Counted from the stretch's first letter, positions 23,780-34,100 are shown. The stretch: DNA of 64,000 nucleotides from Sutterella sp. (GCA_020025955.1 JAHHRF010000002.1:16190-80189), one strand, 5' to 3'. Program-made: numbers and translations. The notes: generated by a model from the letters alone, not told the origin.

Positions 23780-25126
23780 TCAGCCTTTGAGCCGATGACC
23801 GATTCCGATTGCGAAAACCGTTGCTAAAAGCCCCAAAAGAGCACACACCCCAGCGGTTATGCCGGCGCCCGAACTGAGCACCAATTCCAAAATGGCATTC
23901 AATGCCGCAAAGTAAATGAGGCCGGAGAACGCGTACGTCAAAGCATAGCGAGATAGCGCGGGCGTTTTCCCTTCCGGGTCCACCACGCGCAAAAGAAGCA
24001 ACCCCGTCATAAAGACCCCGGTGTACATCCCGTAAAGGGCCACGGTCTCTTCAAACCAGGTTTCGCTCTTCGTTTTTCGAACCACCCACACCAAGTAGGC
24101 CGCGGTAAAAAGTAACCCCACCACACTTAAGACGGCAATCGGGACCCATAAGTCCGACATGGCCTTCAAGGGCATGGCCGCAATGGCGCAGAGCACCGCA
24201 AAGTCCGTTAACGCCCCCGTGATGCGCCCCTTGACGCGCCCGTCTAATAACGCACTAAAGCGAGAGCGTTGCCAGAGGCTGTTGACCACGAGCATGAAAA
24301 GTAACCCATAGGCCCAAACGGTAATTTTGGAGAGGATGGGAATGTGGTACGCCTTAACAAGCGCTAAAAAGCCCGCCGCCGCGCCACATACCGCTGCCAT
24401 CACAGCAAAGTGAAGCGCCAGGGTTTCCAGACTCGTCCCCTTTACCGTTTCACGCCCCAAGGACGTTTGGTTGTCGGGATCTAAAACGAGCCCCGTTTTC
24501 CAGCTGCCTGGCCACTGAGAACTTAACCCCAGCACGCTCCACCCTCGGCGCAGGCCTACTTGAATGAGGGCCATGCCGCCTAGAATCCCGCCCAAAAGCC
24601 CGACGGTGGCCAAGGTCACCCCCACGCCCTGAGCAGTGGCCCAGAAGTCGAGGTTTTGGCTCTTTAGCATATTGGCTAATAACCCAGCGGTGCCGTGCCC
24701 GCCGGCAAAGCCCAGCCCCAATTCCCAGCCAAACGTGGGATAGAGCCCGGGGAACATAAAGGCGTTAACGCCAAAGCCCACGGCAAACTGCAAAAAGCTA
24801 ATCCCTAACGCGACCCCCATTAAGGGCATCACCCCTTTTAAGGTGGACCAACTGGTTTTCGCCATGCCTAAGGGCGCGGCTGAGACAATCGGAATGATCA
24901 AGAGCCCTGGCAAAAGACGATAGGCGCTGAGCCAATCCTCAGGGATAGGGAGCACGTGAAAGCCTTCAGGTCCCACCGCCAACAATAAAAACCCGCCAAT
25001 CACGGACGCGGGCATAAAGGTTTGTTGAAAAACGCTAAAGCGCGCACGCAGGACCATCCCTACCAATAAAAAGACACTCGCCAAACAGAGCGCCCACCAT
25101 AGATTCATCAGCACTGAAGCGGTCAT
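23780..25126 (-). CDS. Sodium:glutamate symporter family protein
   Basis: 448 aa, about 11-12 membrane segments. The glutamate:Na+ symporter (ESS/GltS) hallmark GGHGTAGLLANML lies near residue 142. The N-terminus MPASVIGGFLLLAVGPEGF and the mirrored second half fit the inverted-repeat fold. It imports glutamate with Na+; a related dicarboxylate is possible. AGGACC precedes the ATG. Divergent from ompR across a 234-bp AT-rich gap. Confidence 0.85.
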   Translation of the reverse strand: MTASVLMNLWWALCLASVFLLVGMVLRARFSVFQQTFMPASVIGGFLLLAVGPEGFHVLPIPEDWLSAYRLLPGLLIIPIVSAAPLGMAKTSWSTLKGVMPLMGVALGISFLQFAVGFGVNAFMFPGLYPTFGWELGLGFAGGHGTAGLLANMLKSQNLDFWATAQGVGVTLATVGLLGGILGGMALIQVGLRRGWSVLGLSSQWPGSWKTGLVLDPDNQTSLGRETVKGTSLETLALHFAVMAAVCGAAAGFLALVKAYHIPILSKITVWAYGLLFMLVVNSLWQRSRFSALLDGRVKGRITGALTDFAVLCAIAAMPLKAMSDLWVPIAVLSVVGLLFTAAYLVWVVRKTKSETWFEETVALYGMYTGVFMTGLLLLRVVDPEGKTPALSRYALTYAFSGLIYFAALNAILELVLSSGAGITAGVCALLGLLATVFAIGIGHRLKG

Positions 25127-25264
25127 TTTTGGTCCTCTCCTTCTTTTATTAAATTATTGCTGCCTAACATTATTATTTTGTCGATGTTTTTCAATCGATT
25201 ATTTTTAGATTTTTAACTTTATAAAAATCCCCGCTTGTACCGAATGCAACACAAACCCTAAATT

Positions 25265-25306
25265 TGTAACAACGTATTTTGTTTGTGCAAAAAAAGTTGT
25301 AACAAT
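25265..25306. promoter_or_regulatory. Paired TTGTAACAA dyads between gltS-type gene and ompR
   Basis: TTGTAACAA (25265-25273) recurs at 25298-25306, centre spacing 33 bp (about three helical turns). Each is a TTGT-n-ACAA dyad. They lie 55-96 bp upstream of the ompR GTG and about 140-180 bp from the symporter start. This is a candidate operator for either gene; the binding protein is unknown. Confidence 0.45.
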
Positions 25307-25360
25307 CGGGACTCCTCCCCCATAATGACTTCAACACCCCCACTCTCTAAGGAGTTTATT

Positions 25361-26110
25361 GTGGAACGAAATCCTAAGATTTTAGTCGTTGATGACGACC
25401 CCCGCTTACGTGACTTATTGCGCCGCTACTTGGGCGAAAACGGCTTCCAAGTGTTTGTGAGCGAAAATGGCGCCGCCATGAACCGCCTTTGGGTTCGTGA
25501 ACATTTCGATGCCTTGATTTTGGACTTGATGATGCCGGGCGAAGACGGGTTAGAGATTCTTCGTCGCTTACGTGCCGCCAAGGACATGACGCCCGTGATT
25601 ATGCTCACGGCACGCGGTGAAGAAATTGACCGTATCGTCGGGCTCGAATTGGGGGCCGATGACTACATCGCCAAGCCCTTTAACCCGCGTGAATTGTTAG
25701 CGCGTGTGCACGCCGTGTTACGTCGCCGTCCGCAGCAAGATGCCCCGGGGGCACCCTCGCGTGAAAACGAACTCGTCGTCTTCGGTGAGTTTGAATTGGA
25801 CTTGGGGACCCGCGTTCTGAAGAAAAATGGCGAAACGGTGCCCTTGACCACCGGGGAATTCGCCGTCTTGAAGGCCTTTGCCCGTCACCCGCGCCAGCCG
25901 CTCTCTCGCGATAAGTTGATGGAAATGGCACGCGGTCGTGAATACGAAGCCTTTGACCGTTCGTTGGACGTTCAGGTCTCCCGCCTTCGTAAGTTGATCG
26001 AACCCGATCCCAGCCAGCCGCGTTACTTGCAGACGGTTTGGGGCTTAGGGTACGTCTTCATTCCGGACGATGCCACGGAGGCGGACACCGCTAAAGTGGA
26101 CGCCAAGTAA
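25361..26110 (+). CDS. ompR: Two-component response regulator OmpR
   Basis: 249 aa from GTG 25361, chosen because AAGGAG sits seven bases upstream and it gives MERNPKILVVDDD; the longer frame has no ribosome site. The receiver has acidic Asp11-13, phospho-acceptor Asp55 in LILDLMMPG and Lys105 in AKPF. The C-terminal winged helix (about 155-240) includes RDKLMEMARGREYEAFDRSLDVQVSRLRK. Responds to EnvZ and controls porins or osmotic and acid responses. A terminator separates it from envZ. Confidence 0.95.
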   Translation: MERNPKILVVDDDPRLRDLLRRYLGENGFQVFVSENGAAMNRLWVREHFDALILDLMMPGEDGLEILRRLRAAKDMTPVIMLTARGEEIDRIVGLELGADDYIAKPFNPRELLARVHAVLRRRPQQDAPGAPSRENELVVFGEFELDLGTRVLKKNGETVPLTTGEFAVLKAFARHPRQPLSRDKLMEMARGREYEAFDRSLDVQVSRLRKLIEPDPSQPRYLQTVWGLGYVFIPDDATEADTAKVDAK

Positions 26111-26119
26111 TTGAGTCCG

Positions 26120-26157
26120 AGCCCCTTGGTACCGACCACCAGGGGGCTTTCTTTTTT
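26120..26157 (+). terminator. Terminator between ompR and envZ
   Basis: AGCCCCTTGGT (26120-26130) pairs with ACCAGGGGGCT (26138-26148), followed by TTTCTTTTTT. It would lower envZ relative to ompR. Confidence 0.85.
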
Positions 26158-26199
26158 CGATTACACTTTTAGTGTTCCCCCTCTTTTTGAGGAGCACGC

Positions 26200-27612
26200 A
26201 TGCTCAAACTCAACCGCCCTAAGGCCCCACGGAGCCTCTTTTGGCGCACTTTCTTATTGCTCTGCGGCTTGATCTTCTTTAGTGTGATCGGCTGGTTACA
26301 GAGCTTTCGCGTCTTCAGTGAGTTGCCGTACGCTCAAGGGATTGCTCAGCAAATCATTACCACCACCAACCTCACGCGTTATGCCTTGGTGAGTGCCGAT
26401 CCTATGCACCGAAAGGATCTGTTGCGCCTTTTAGCTAAGCGCGAAGGCTTACAGATTTCTCCGCATGAACCCACCGACCGCATTGTGCCCATCAACACGG
26501 AGGGGATGAATGGGCTCATTGCGCAAAAAGTGCACCAAGCGTTAGGGAAGCAAACCATCATCGCTAACCGCGTCAATGGGAAGCCCGGTCTCTGGGTCAC
26601 CTTAAATATCGATGGGGAATCCTTTTGGCTGCAGACCCGCGCGGACCTCTTAAATCCTCCCTTTGGGACGGCCTGGTTATGGTGGGCCGTGGCCGCAGGC
26701 GTGATGAGCCTTCTGGGGGCAACCTTACTTACTCGCCACGTTAACTGGCCCCTTCGAGCGCTTTCTGCTTACGCCACCCAAGTGGGGCAAGGGAAAAGCC
26801 CGCCGCCCCTACCTGAAGATGAGGGGACGATTGAAATTCAGATGGTGAACCGCAATTTCAACCACATGGTGCAAGATTTGCGCCGTATGGAAGCGGACCG
26901 TGAATTGTTGTTGGCTGGGGTTTCACACGACTTACGCACCCCGATTACGCGTTTGCGCCTCGAAGTGGAACTCGCTGACCTCCCCGAGGAAAGTCGTGAA
27001 GCGATGGTGAGCGACCTCCTTCAGATGGAAAACATCGTCGATCAGTTCCTCTCGTATTCCCGTCAGAGTTACGAAAACCAAACCTTAGTGGATTTAGCGG
27101 AAGCGACCCAGCAGGCGCTTAACAATGCCCGCTTGAAGTGCGGTCCCACACTGGATCTAAAGACGGACTTTACCGAACACCTCTGCGTGGTCGCGCACCC
27201 CTTGGAGCTGTCGCGCGCCATTCAAAACCTCTTTACCAATGCCCAGCGCTATGGGATGAGTCAGGATGGGGTATTGCGCTTATCGGTGACAGTAAAGGCA
27301 GACGCCCGAGGCGCTCGCCTTGAAGTGCGAGACCAGGGCGTGGGGTTACCGGATGCCGAATTAAGCCGCGTGGTGCGTCCGTTTGAGCGTGGCGAGAGTG
27401 CACGCACTGGGGTCACCGGAACGGGCCTTGGGCTCGCCATTGTGGATCGCCTCGTACGACGCTCTGGGGGCGCCCTGGAACTCTCTAAAAATACGCCCAC
27501 GGGCTTGTGCGTCGCGTTAACGCTTCCCTTAGCCACGGAAAGCTGCAAACGCCGTTTAAAGCTCGAAGCCGAAAAGCGTAAAGCCGAAAGCAAGCTCAAT
27601 CCCACTGCCTAA
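26200..27612 (+). CDS. envZ: Sensor histidine kinase EnvZ
   Basis: 470 aa inner-membrane kinase/phosphatase. TM1 about 15-33, periplasmic sensor about 40-158, TM2 about 159-178, then HAMP. The dimerisation domain has His243 in GVSHDLRTPITRLRLE. The ATPase has an N-box (NLFTNAQRYG), G1 (VRDQGVGLP), F (VRPFERG) and G2 (GTGLGLAIV). Architecture and the position of the His match E. coli EnvZ. ATG with a GAGG-type site. Confidence 0.95.
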   Translation: MLKLNRPKAPRSLFWRTFLLLCGLIFFSVIGWLQSFRVFSELPYAQGIAQQIITTTNLTRYALVSADPMHRKDLLRLLAKREGLQISPHEPTDRIVPINTEGMNGLIAQKVHQALGKQTIIANRVNGKPGLWVTLNIDGESFWLQTRADLLNPPFGTAWLWWAVAAGVMSLLGATLLTRHVNWPLRALSAYATQVGQGKSPPPLPEDEGTIEIQMVNRNFNHMVQDLRRMEADRELLLAGVSHDLRTPITRLRLEVELADLPEESREAMVSDLLQMENIVDQFLSYSRQSYENQTLVDLAEATQQALNNARLKCGPTLDLKTDFTEHLCVVAHPLELSRAIQNLFTNAQRYGMSQDGVLRLSVTVKADARGARLEVRDQGVGLPDAELSRVVRPFERGESARTGVTGTGLGLAIVDRLVRRSGGALELSKNTPTGLCVALTLPLATESCKRRLKLEAEKRKAESKLNPTA

Positions 27613-27620
27613 CGTCAACA

Positions 27621-27654
27621 AAAAAGCCAGCGAGACCATCCTCACTGGCTTTTT
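27621..27654. terminator. Bidirectional terminator envZ / ispDF
   Basis: AAAAAGCCAGCGAG (27621-27634) pairs with 27641-27654 around ACCATC. A-runs and T-runs on both flanks allow it to act on both convergent genes. Confidence 0.9.
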
Positions 27655-27657
27655 CCT

Positions 27658-28842
27658 TTATCGGCGCATCAACACGACGGCTTGCGCCATCATGCCGTCC
27701 CCTGCCCCCACGGCATCCATCTGCTCGTTGGTTTTGGCTTTGATGTTGACGGCATCTTGGTCCACCTGAAGAAGTTCCGCGATACGCGCCTTCATGGCAG
27801 GGCGATGCGGCCCCATCTTGGGGGCTTCCGCAATGATGGTGGCGTCACAATTCACAACTGTAAAGCCCTTCTCTTTCGCGCGACGCACGACTTCCGCTAG
27901 GAGCGTAGCGCTGTCAGCGCCCTTAAAGCGATCGTCCGAGGGCGGGAAATGCTCCCCAATGTCCCCTAAACTCGCGGCTCCTAACACAGCGTCCGTAATC
28001 GCATGGAGTAACACGTCGGCGTCCGAGTGTCCTAAGAGCCCCTTTTCATAGGGAATCGTAACGCCACCCACAATTAACGGGCGACCCGTGACTAAACGGT
28101 GCGAGTCGTAGCCTTGACCCACGCGAAATTCTGGCATCGTGCCTCCTAAGATCCCTTCAACCAGGGTTTTGTCTGAGGGTTGGGTGACTTTTAAATTGGT
28201 GCTCTGACACGTCACCACGCGAATGGGTTGACCGAGCGCTTCGACAGCACTCGCTTCATCCGTGACGGTAACGTCGGTTTGCGTTAAGGCTTCAACCAGC
28301 GTATTAAAGCGAAAGAGCTGCGGGGTGGCGGCGCGCCAAAGGCCGTCACGCGAAATCGTCTTTTCAATGAAGCCCTCTGGCGTCACGCGCTTTAAGGTAT
28401 CCGCCACGGGGCTTGCCAGAATGGCGCCCACGGCTTCGCACGAGGGCGTAACCACTTCATCCATCAAGGCGCATAAGTCCGCTTTATCTAAGCACGGACG
28501 CGCGGCATCGTGCACTAAGACCCAATCGTGCTCGTTAAAGCCCGAATTCATTAAGCCATTTAAAACGCTTTGGTGGCGCGTGGCGCCCCCCACACGCAAA
28601 ATGCGCGTGCGATCGGGCAAGTCGCCTTCAATCTCGTCAATGTAGGGGTCCTCGGGACTCACCACAATGACCACCTCACGAAGGCGCACATCTTGCACGA
28701 GGGCGCGCGCCGTACGTACCAACATGGGCACATCACAAAGGGGCAAATACTGCTTGGGGCGATCGGCTTGCATACGCGAACCGACCCCGGCGGCACAAAT
28801 GAGTCCGACAAAGGGGGACGGGCTCTGAAGAGTGGCTTCCAT
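27658..28842 (-). CDS. ispDF: Bifunctional IspD-IspF enzyme of the MEP isoprenoid pathway
   Basis: 394 aa. Residues about 1-235 are IspD (CTP + MEP to CDP-ME), with [18 protein letters not shown] and [11 protein letters not shown]. Residues about 237-394 are IspF (cyclisation to MEcPP), with [23 protein letters not shown] and [16 protein letters not shown]. No stop or frame change lies between them, so it is a true fusion. Fusions are common in alpha- and epsilonproteobacteria; betaproteobacteria usually have two adjacent genes near mfd. mfd is indeed close but on the other strand. Confidence 0.95.
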   Translation of the reverse strand: MEATLQSPSPFVGLICAAGVGSRMQADRPKQYLPLCDVPMLVRTARALVQDVRLREVVIVVSPEDPYIDEIEGDLPDRTRILRVGGATRHQSVLNGLMNSGFNEHDWVLVHDAARPCLDKADLCALMDEVVTPSCEAVGAILASPVADTLKRVTPEGFIEKTISRDGLWRAATPQLFRFNTLVEALTQTDVTVTDEASAVEALGQPIRVVTCQSTNLKVTQPSDKTLVEGILGGTMPEFRVGQGYDSHRLVTGRPLIVGGVTIPYEKGLLGHSDADVLLHAITDAVLGAASLGDIGEHFPPSDDRFKGADSATLLAEVVRRAKEKGFTVVNCDATIIAEAPKMGPHRPAMKARIAELLQVDQDAVNIKAKTNEQMDAVGAGDGMMAQAVVLMRR

Positions 28843-28910
28843 AACGAGGCGTCGTAGAGTCTATAAACCCTTTTATTGTAAGCAAGTGACAGGAAAAAGA
28901 CAGTCTTGGG

Positions 28911-28990
28911 TCTCAGCCCCCACTTTTCAGACCGACTAAACGGATGAGGCCCATGCCATGGAGAGGGTAATCCGTTTACCTGAAGCAAAA
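28911..28990 (+). other. Two-copy intergenic element, copy 2 (upstream of fadL-type gene)
   Basis: TCTC-A-GCCCCC (28911-28921), TCAG (28927-28930), seven bases, AAACGGATGAGG (28938-28949), inverted repeat CCATG-C-CATGG (28951-28961), AGGGTAA (28964-28970), AGCAAAA (28984-28990). The order matches the copy at 4131-4197. Here TAAACGGAT (28937-28945) can also pair with ATCCGTTTA (28970-28978). The rest of the 28843-29166 gap holds a tandem GACATCATCC repeat and no gene. Confidence 0.5.
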
Positions 28991-29034
28991 CGAAACTTTC
29001 CAAGTGGCACAAGGGTTTTGGCGCGATTTCAGGG

Positions 29035-29054
29035 GACATCATCCGACATCATCC
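29035..29054. repeat. Perfect 10-bp tandem repeat upstream of fadL-type gene
   Basis: GACATCATCC occurs twice head-to-tail (29035-29044, 29045-29054), followed by ACATCGCC. It lies about 113 bp before the porin start. One-turn spacing would place two protein monomers on the same DNA face; binding is inference. Confidence 0.7.
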
Positions 29055-29166
29055 ACATCGCCTACCCTCCTAAAATCAAGGATTTGCTGTGATAAAGTAG
29101 CCTCGAAATTAAAGCTACCCATGGGTTGAGCGACAAAACGTTCCCCACACTCAGGAGTAACCCAAG

Positions 29167-30582
29167 ATGACCCACTTTAAACATGCCTTATTAGGTGCCG
29201 CCTTACTTGGCGCCTTCTCGACCCAAGCGACGGCCGGGGGCTTCCAGCTCACGGAACAGTCCGTTGTGGGGTTGGGTCGTGCCTACGCCGGGATTGCCGC
29301 CGAAAAGGATGACCTCTCCGGCGTTTACTACAACCCGGCTGCCATGCAGTTTGGTCAAGGCACGCGTGTGCAAAGTGGGATGACCTTAGCGCTCATCGAC
29401 TTGAAGTTTGAAGGCGTTAACGGTTCCAAGGAAAATGGCCGTCCGGGCAAGCCCGCTGCCATCCCGCACGCCTTTGTGGCGCATCAGGTCAATGACCGCT
29501 TCCAGGTGGGCTTTGGCGTCACCGCACCTTTCGGTCTTGAAACGAGCTACGGTCTCAATTGGGACCAGTCCTTAAAGGGCGTCTCCTCTGACCTTCGCGT
29601 GGTGGACTTTAACCCCGCGTTCTCCTTCAAGCTTACCGACACCCTCACGATCGGGGGTGGGGTCTCGGCTCAGCACGTGCAGGCCAAGTTGGGCTACAAC
29701 GCTGCTGACATGGCGAAGGCTGGCTTAAAGGCTGTTATTGAGAAGATGCCTGGTCAGGCTACGCAGATTAATCAGGCACTCAAGCCTATCCTTGATGAAT
29801 TAAACAAGCACCCCGAAGCTGACGTGAAGGTGAGCGACTGGGGCTATGGCTGGAACGTGGGTTTACTCTTCCAGCCCGCGGACACGGTTCGTGTGGGTTG
29901 GTCCTACCGCTCTGCTATCAAGCACACCGCCAAGGGTGATTTGTCGGTTCCGGTCGTCAACAACATTAAGGCCCTCTTGGGTGGTAACTCCCAGTTAGCT
30001 GGTCAAATCAGTGGTCTTTTAGGTCAGTTAAATGGCCAGACCCAGATTCAGTTGAGTGACATCAATGCCACGTCGCCTGCGTCCATCTCCATGAGCGCCC
30101 CGGCTTGGTCCATGCTCTCGGCCTCCTGGGACATCAACCCCACCTTTACGGTGAGCGGTACGGTGCGTTGGACGCAGTGGTCGGTCTTCAAGGAATTGCG
30201 CCTTGATACGGCTCACTTGAGCAAGGCTCAGCCCACCCGCTGGAAGGACAACTGGCTCATGGGTGTGGGTTTAGACACCCACGTCAATCCGGACTTAACG
30301 GTTCGCACCGGTTTTGCTTATGAAACGGGCGTAATTAGCGATCCGACCTTACGTTCTGGGACGATTCCTGATACGGACCGCTTGTGGCTCTCCTTGGGTG
30401 CCTCCTACCGTATCAACAAGCGCATGGTCTTGGATACGGGTGCCTCCTTGGTCTTAGGGGTCGGGGAACGTAACCTCTACCACCCGGGCCACGGTGGTGC
30501 GAAGGGTAAGGAAACGAAGCTCGGTCGCTTCAAGACCTTAAATGGCTTACTCTTGGGCGCTCAGCTCCAGTACCAGTTCTAA
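29167..30582 (+). CDS. FadL/OmpP1/TodX-family outer-membrane transporter
   Basis: 471 aa. The signal peptide ends near ATA|GGFQLTEQSV; the mature N-terminus starts with the Gly-Phe hatch typical of FadL. The NPAAM motif (YYNPAAMQF, about 57-65) and a 14-strand barrel pattern ending in the aromatic C-terminus LQYQF are clear. The family carries long-chain fatty acids or other hydrophobic compounds across the outer membrane. An internal helical insertion (about 180-225, many K/A/Q) is visible. AGGAGT precedes the ATG. Ligand unknown. Confidence 0.92.
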   Translation: MTHFKHALLGAALLGAFSTQATAGGFQLTEQSVVGLGRAYAGIAAEKDDLSGVYYNPAAMQFGQGTRVQSGMTLALIDLKFEGVNGSKENGRPGKPAAIPHAFVAHQVNDRFQVGFGVTAPFGLETSYGLNWDQSLKGVSSDLRVVDFNPAFSFKLTDTLTIGGGVSAQHVQAKLGYNAADMAKAGLKAVIEKMPGQATQINQALKPILDELNKHPEADVKVSDWGYGWNVGLLFQPADTVRVGWSYRSAIKHTAKGDLSVPVVNNIKALLGGNSQLAGQISGLLGQLNGQTQIQLSDINATSPASISMSAPAWSMLSASWDINPTFTVSGTVRWTQWSVFKELRLDTAHLSKAQPTRWKDNWLMGVGLDTHVNPDLTVRTGFAYETGVISDPTLRSGTIPDTDRLWLSLGASYRINKRMVLDTGASLVLGVGERNLYHPGHGGAKGKETKLGRFKTLNGLLLGAQLQYQF

Positions 30583-30600
30583 GAGAACACTGTCACCCCA

Positions 30601-30636
30601 AAGGGGACCTCGATGAGGTCCCTTTTGTTTTGCGCA
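30601..30636 (+). terminator. Terminator after fadL-type gene
   Basis: GGGACCTC pairs with GAGGTCCC (about 30604-30622) around GAT, followed by TTTTGTTTT. Confidence 0.8.
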
Positions 30637-30705
30637 AAACAAAAGCACCCGCGCTTCAATCTAAAGGGGGTGCCAGAGACCTAACGGAAGCATCATAAAT
30701 GAGCG

Positions 30706-31053
30706 TTAGGAGAATTTCTGGAGGGTAGGCTTCGGGGTTACAAACAGCAACCCCACTTTAAAGACGATGGGTAAAACAAAGCTCAATAAAGCCCAAACGG
30801 GCGTGAGTTGCAAAGCACGCAAACGTTGGAGCATGAGTCCAAAGCTCCACACATACGCCAGGGTCCACACCCCAACGAGCACCATGTTGGCGTCTTTATA
30901 AAATTCAAGGCTTTGTGGCTCCATGACCAACAGAAGAAAAGCGCCAGCGAAGGCCGCCACTTCAATGAGCCAGGCCAAGAAAATCCCGTAACCATAGCGT
31001 TTACGTGAGCATGTGCCCAGGAGCCCCAGAAAGGTATAGAGTTTCGTGTACAT
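30706..31053 (-). CDS. Small membrane protein, DUF805-like
   Basis: 115 aa with three or four hydrophobic segments (about 22-42, 58-76, 84-104). The short amphipathic QRLRALQLTPVWALLSF before the last segment resembles the RRLHDxGxSGWW region of DUF805 (YhaH-type) proteins, though degenerate. Located between the porin and mfd, opposite in strand to both, and single-gene. No function is known. Confidence 0.6.
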   Translation of the reverse strand: MYTKLYTFLGLLGTCSRKRYGYGIFLAWLIEVAAFAGAFLLLVMEPQSLEFYKDANMVLVGVWTLAYVWSFGLMLQRLRALQLTPVWALLSFVLPIVFKVGLLFVTPKPTLQKFS

Positions 31054-31128
31054 AGCGCGAGCGGTAAATCCATGGAGAGTGCGTATACTAGTGAACGCAT
31101 TATAAATTCTATCTTCCCAGTAACGCTC

Positions 31129-34100
31129 ATGAGTTTTACGCTTCCGTCGGCTTCCATTACACCGTGGTTAAAGGCTTTAGAGACCCCGAAAGTGGGGACG
31201 CGCTATACCTTATCGCTTCCGAGTCGCTACCCAGACGCCCTCTTTTATGCCATGGCGGCGAAAGCCGCCTTTAAAAAGGGGCAACGTGTGGCGGTGATCG
31301 TCGCGGACACGTTAGACATTGCACGCCTGCAGCAAGAGGTGGCGTGGTTTTGCCCTGACGTCAAACCCGTGACCTTACCGGACTGGGAAACCTTACCGTA
31401 CGACGTCTTGAGCCCTCAAGAGAGCCTCGTCTCTGAACGCTTGGAAGCGCTCTTTCGATTGTCCTCGGGCGCCCCTGCCTGCCCGGAAATCGTCATCACG
31501 TCCATTGTGACGGCTGCTCAGAAGTTAGCGCCGACGCACTACGTCAGTGGCAACACGTTCTTCTTTAAGACGGGGGATCGGGTGTCCCTGGAGCAGCTCA
31601 AAACGAATTTGACCGCTGCCGGCTACGGGCACGTCAAGCAAGTCTTGGCACCCGGGGAATTCTCGGTGCGCGGTGAACTCGTGGACGTCTTCCCCATGGG
31701 CAGTGAACGTCCCTTCCGACTGGATTTGTTCGATGACGAAATCGAATCCATCCGTTGGTTTGATGTGGATACCCAGCGCTCGATGGAAGCCACGGACGCC
31801 ATTCGTTTGCTCCCTGGGCACGAATTCCCGGTGACGCCTGAGGCCGTCGCCCAGTTTCGTGCGCGATGGCGAGCGCACTTTACGGGCGACCCAACGAAGA
31901 GCACCGTCTACCGTGACTTAGGCCAAGGCTTAATGCCGGCGGGGATTGAATACTACCTCCCGCTCTTTTTTGAAGAAACGGCAACGCTCTCGGACTACTT
32001 ATCGGTTGACACCCCCATCTTTACGGTGGGCAACGTCACCGAGAGCTTAACGCGCTTTTTAGACGACACCACGGGGCGTTTCCGCTTACTGCGTGGGGAC
32101 GCGTCGCGTCCGCCCTTGGAGCCTGAGCGCTTGTGGGAATCGGCCGACGGATTCTTTGCCAAACTCAAAGCCTTTGCGCGCTATGAGCTCACCCCGGTGG
32201 GCGACCCGGAATTGGACGCGCGCTTTGCCTCCGTCTCCGTTGAACGAAAGAGCCAAAATCCGCTCACAGCCTTAGAAAACTATCTCACGACGCAAACCTT
32301 GCGCCAACGTCGCACTTTGATTGTGGCGGGGTCCATGGGGCGTGCGGGGACGATGACGGAACTCTTTCGCACCTCGGGCTTGACGATCCCGTTCTTTGAG
32401 ACGCCCGACGCCTTTTTACAGAGTGACGCCCCCTTAGGGATGACGACGGGTCCCCTCTATCAAGGGGCCACCTTTGAAGACTTAAAGGTGGATTGCCTCA
32501 CCGAGACCGAACTCTATGCCGCGAGCCCTCGTCGTGCGCGCGGGCGAAAGGTGCAACACGCCACCAACATCGAAATGATTGTGCGTGACGTGGCAGAACT
32601 CAAAGTGGGGGATCCCATCGTGCACGTTGAGCACGGGGTGGGTCGCTACTTGGGGTTAGAAATTATTGATACTCCAGACGGTCCGGGGGAATTCTTGCGT
32701 TTGGGCTACAAAAATGACGCCCAACTCTTTGTGCCCGTCACGAACTTGGATGTGATCTCACGCTATTCGGGTGCAGCGCCTGAAAACGCCCCCTTGCATG
32801 GGCTGGGTCGTGGCGACTGGGATAAAGCGAAGCGTAAAGCGGCAGAACAGATTCGCGACACCGCGGCCGAACTCCTTCAGCTCTACGCCATGCGCGCGAA
32901 GCGTGAGGGAACGCGCTTTGAAGTTAACGAGCAAGACTACCAAGCCTTTGCCGAAGGCTTTGCCTTTGAGGAAACGCCCGATCAGGCCGCAGCCATTGGG
33001 GCGGTGTTACGTGACATGACCGAAGGCAAACCCATGGACCGACTCGTCTGTGGGGACGTGGGCTTTGGGAAAACGGAAGTGGCCTTGCGCGCCGCCTTTG
33101 TGGCGGTAAATGCCGGTAAACAAGTGGCGGTACTCTGCCCCACCACCCTCTTAGCTGAACAGCATGCCCAGACCTTTAAAGACCGCTTTGCCGCGTGGCC
33201 GGTAGTGGTCTCTGAGCTTTCTCGCTTTAGAACCGGGAAAGAAACCACGAAGACGCTCGCGGGCTTAGCCGAAGGCACCGTGGACATTGTGATTGGGACG
33301 CACAAGCTCTTAACGGACAAAGTGGCCTTTGCGCGTTTAGGGCTCGTCATCATCGACGAAGAACACCGCTTTGGGGTGCGCCAGAAGGAGCAACTCAAAA
33401 AGCTTCGTAACGAAGTGGATATTCTGACGTTAACCGCGACCCCGATTCCGCGCACGCTCTCGATGAGTTTAGAAGGGATTCGCGACTTTTCCGTCATCGC
33501 CACGGCGCCAGAGCGTCGTTTGGCGGTAAAGACCTTTGTGCACGCGGAAAGCGACGGGATCATTCGTGAAGCCGTGATTCGTGAATTAAAGCGCGGCGGT
33601 CAGGTGTACTTCTTACATAACGAAGTCGATACGATCGAAAACCGATTGGAGCACTTAACCAAGCTTCTCCCTGAGGCCCGCATTGCGGTGGCACACGGGC
33701 AGATGAGTGAACGCGAGCTCGAACGCGTCATGCGTGAGTTCTATCAACAGCGCTTCAATGTGCTCCTTTGCACCACGATTATTGAGACGGGGATTGACGT
33801 GCCGAGCGCCAACACCATCATCATGCAGCGTGCCGACAAGTTGGGGCTCGCTCAGATGCACCAGTTGCGCGGGCGCGTGGGGCGCAGTTTCCATCAGGCC
33901 TACGCTTACCTCTTGACGCCACCCTCGGGTGCCATCACGAAGCAAGCCAAGCAGCGCTTAGAAGCAATTCAGTCGTTGGAAGAGTTGGGGAGCGGCTTTT
34001 ATTTGGCCATGCATGACTTGGAAATCCGAGGTGCTGGCGAAGTGCTGGGTGAACACCAGTCGGGTGACATTGCCGAGGTCGGGTTTGATCTCTACAACCG

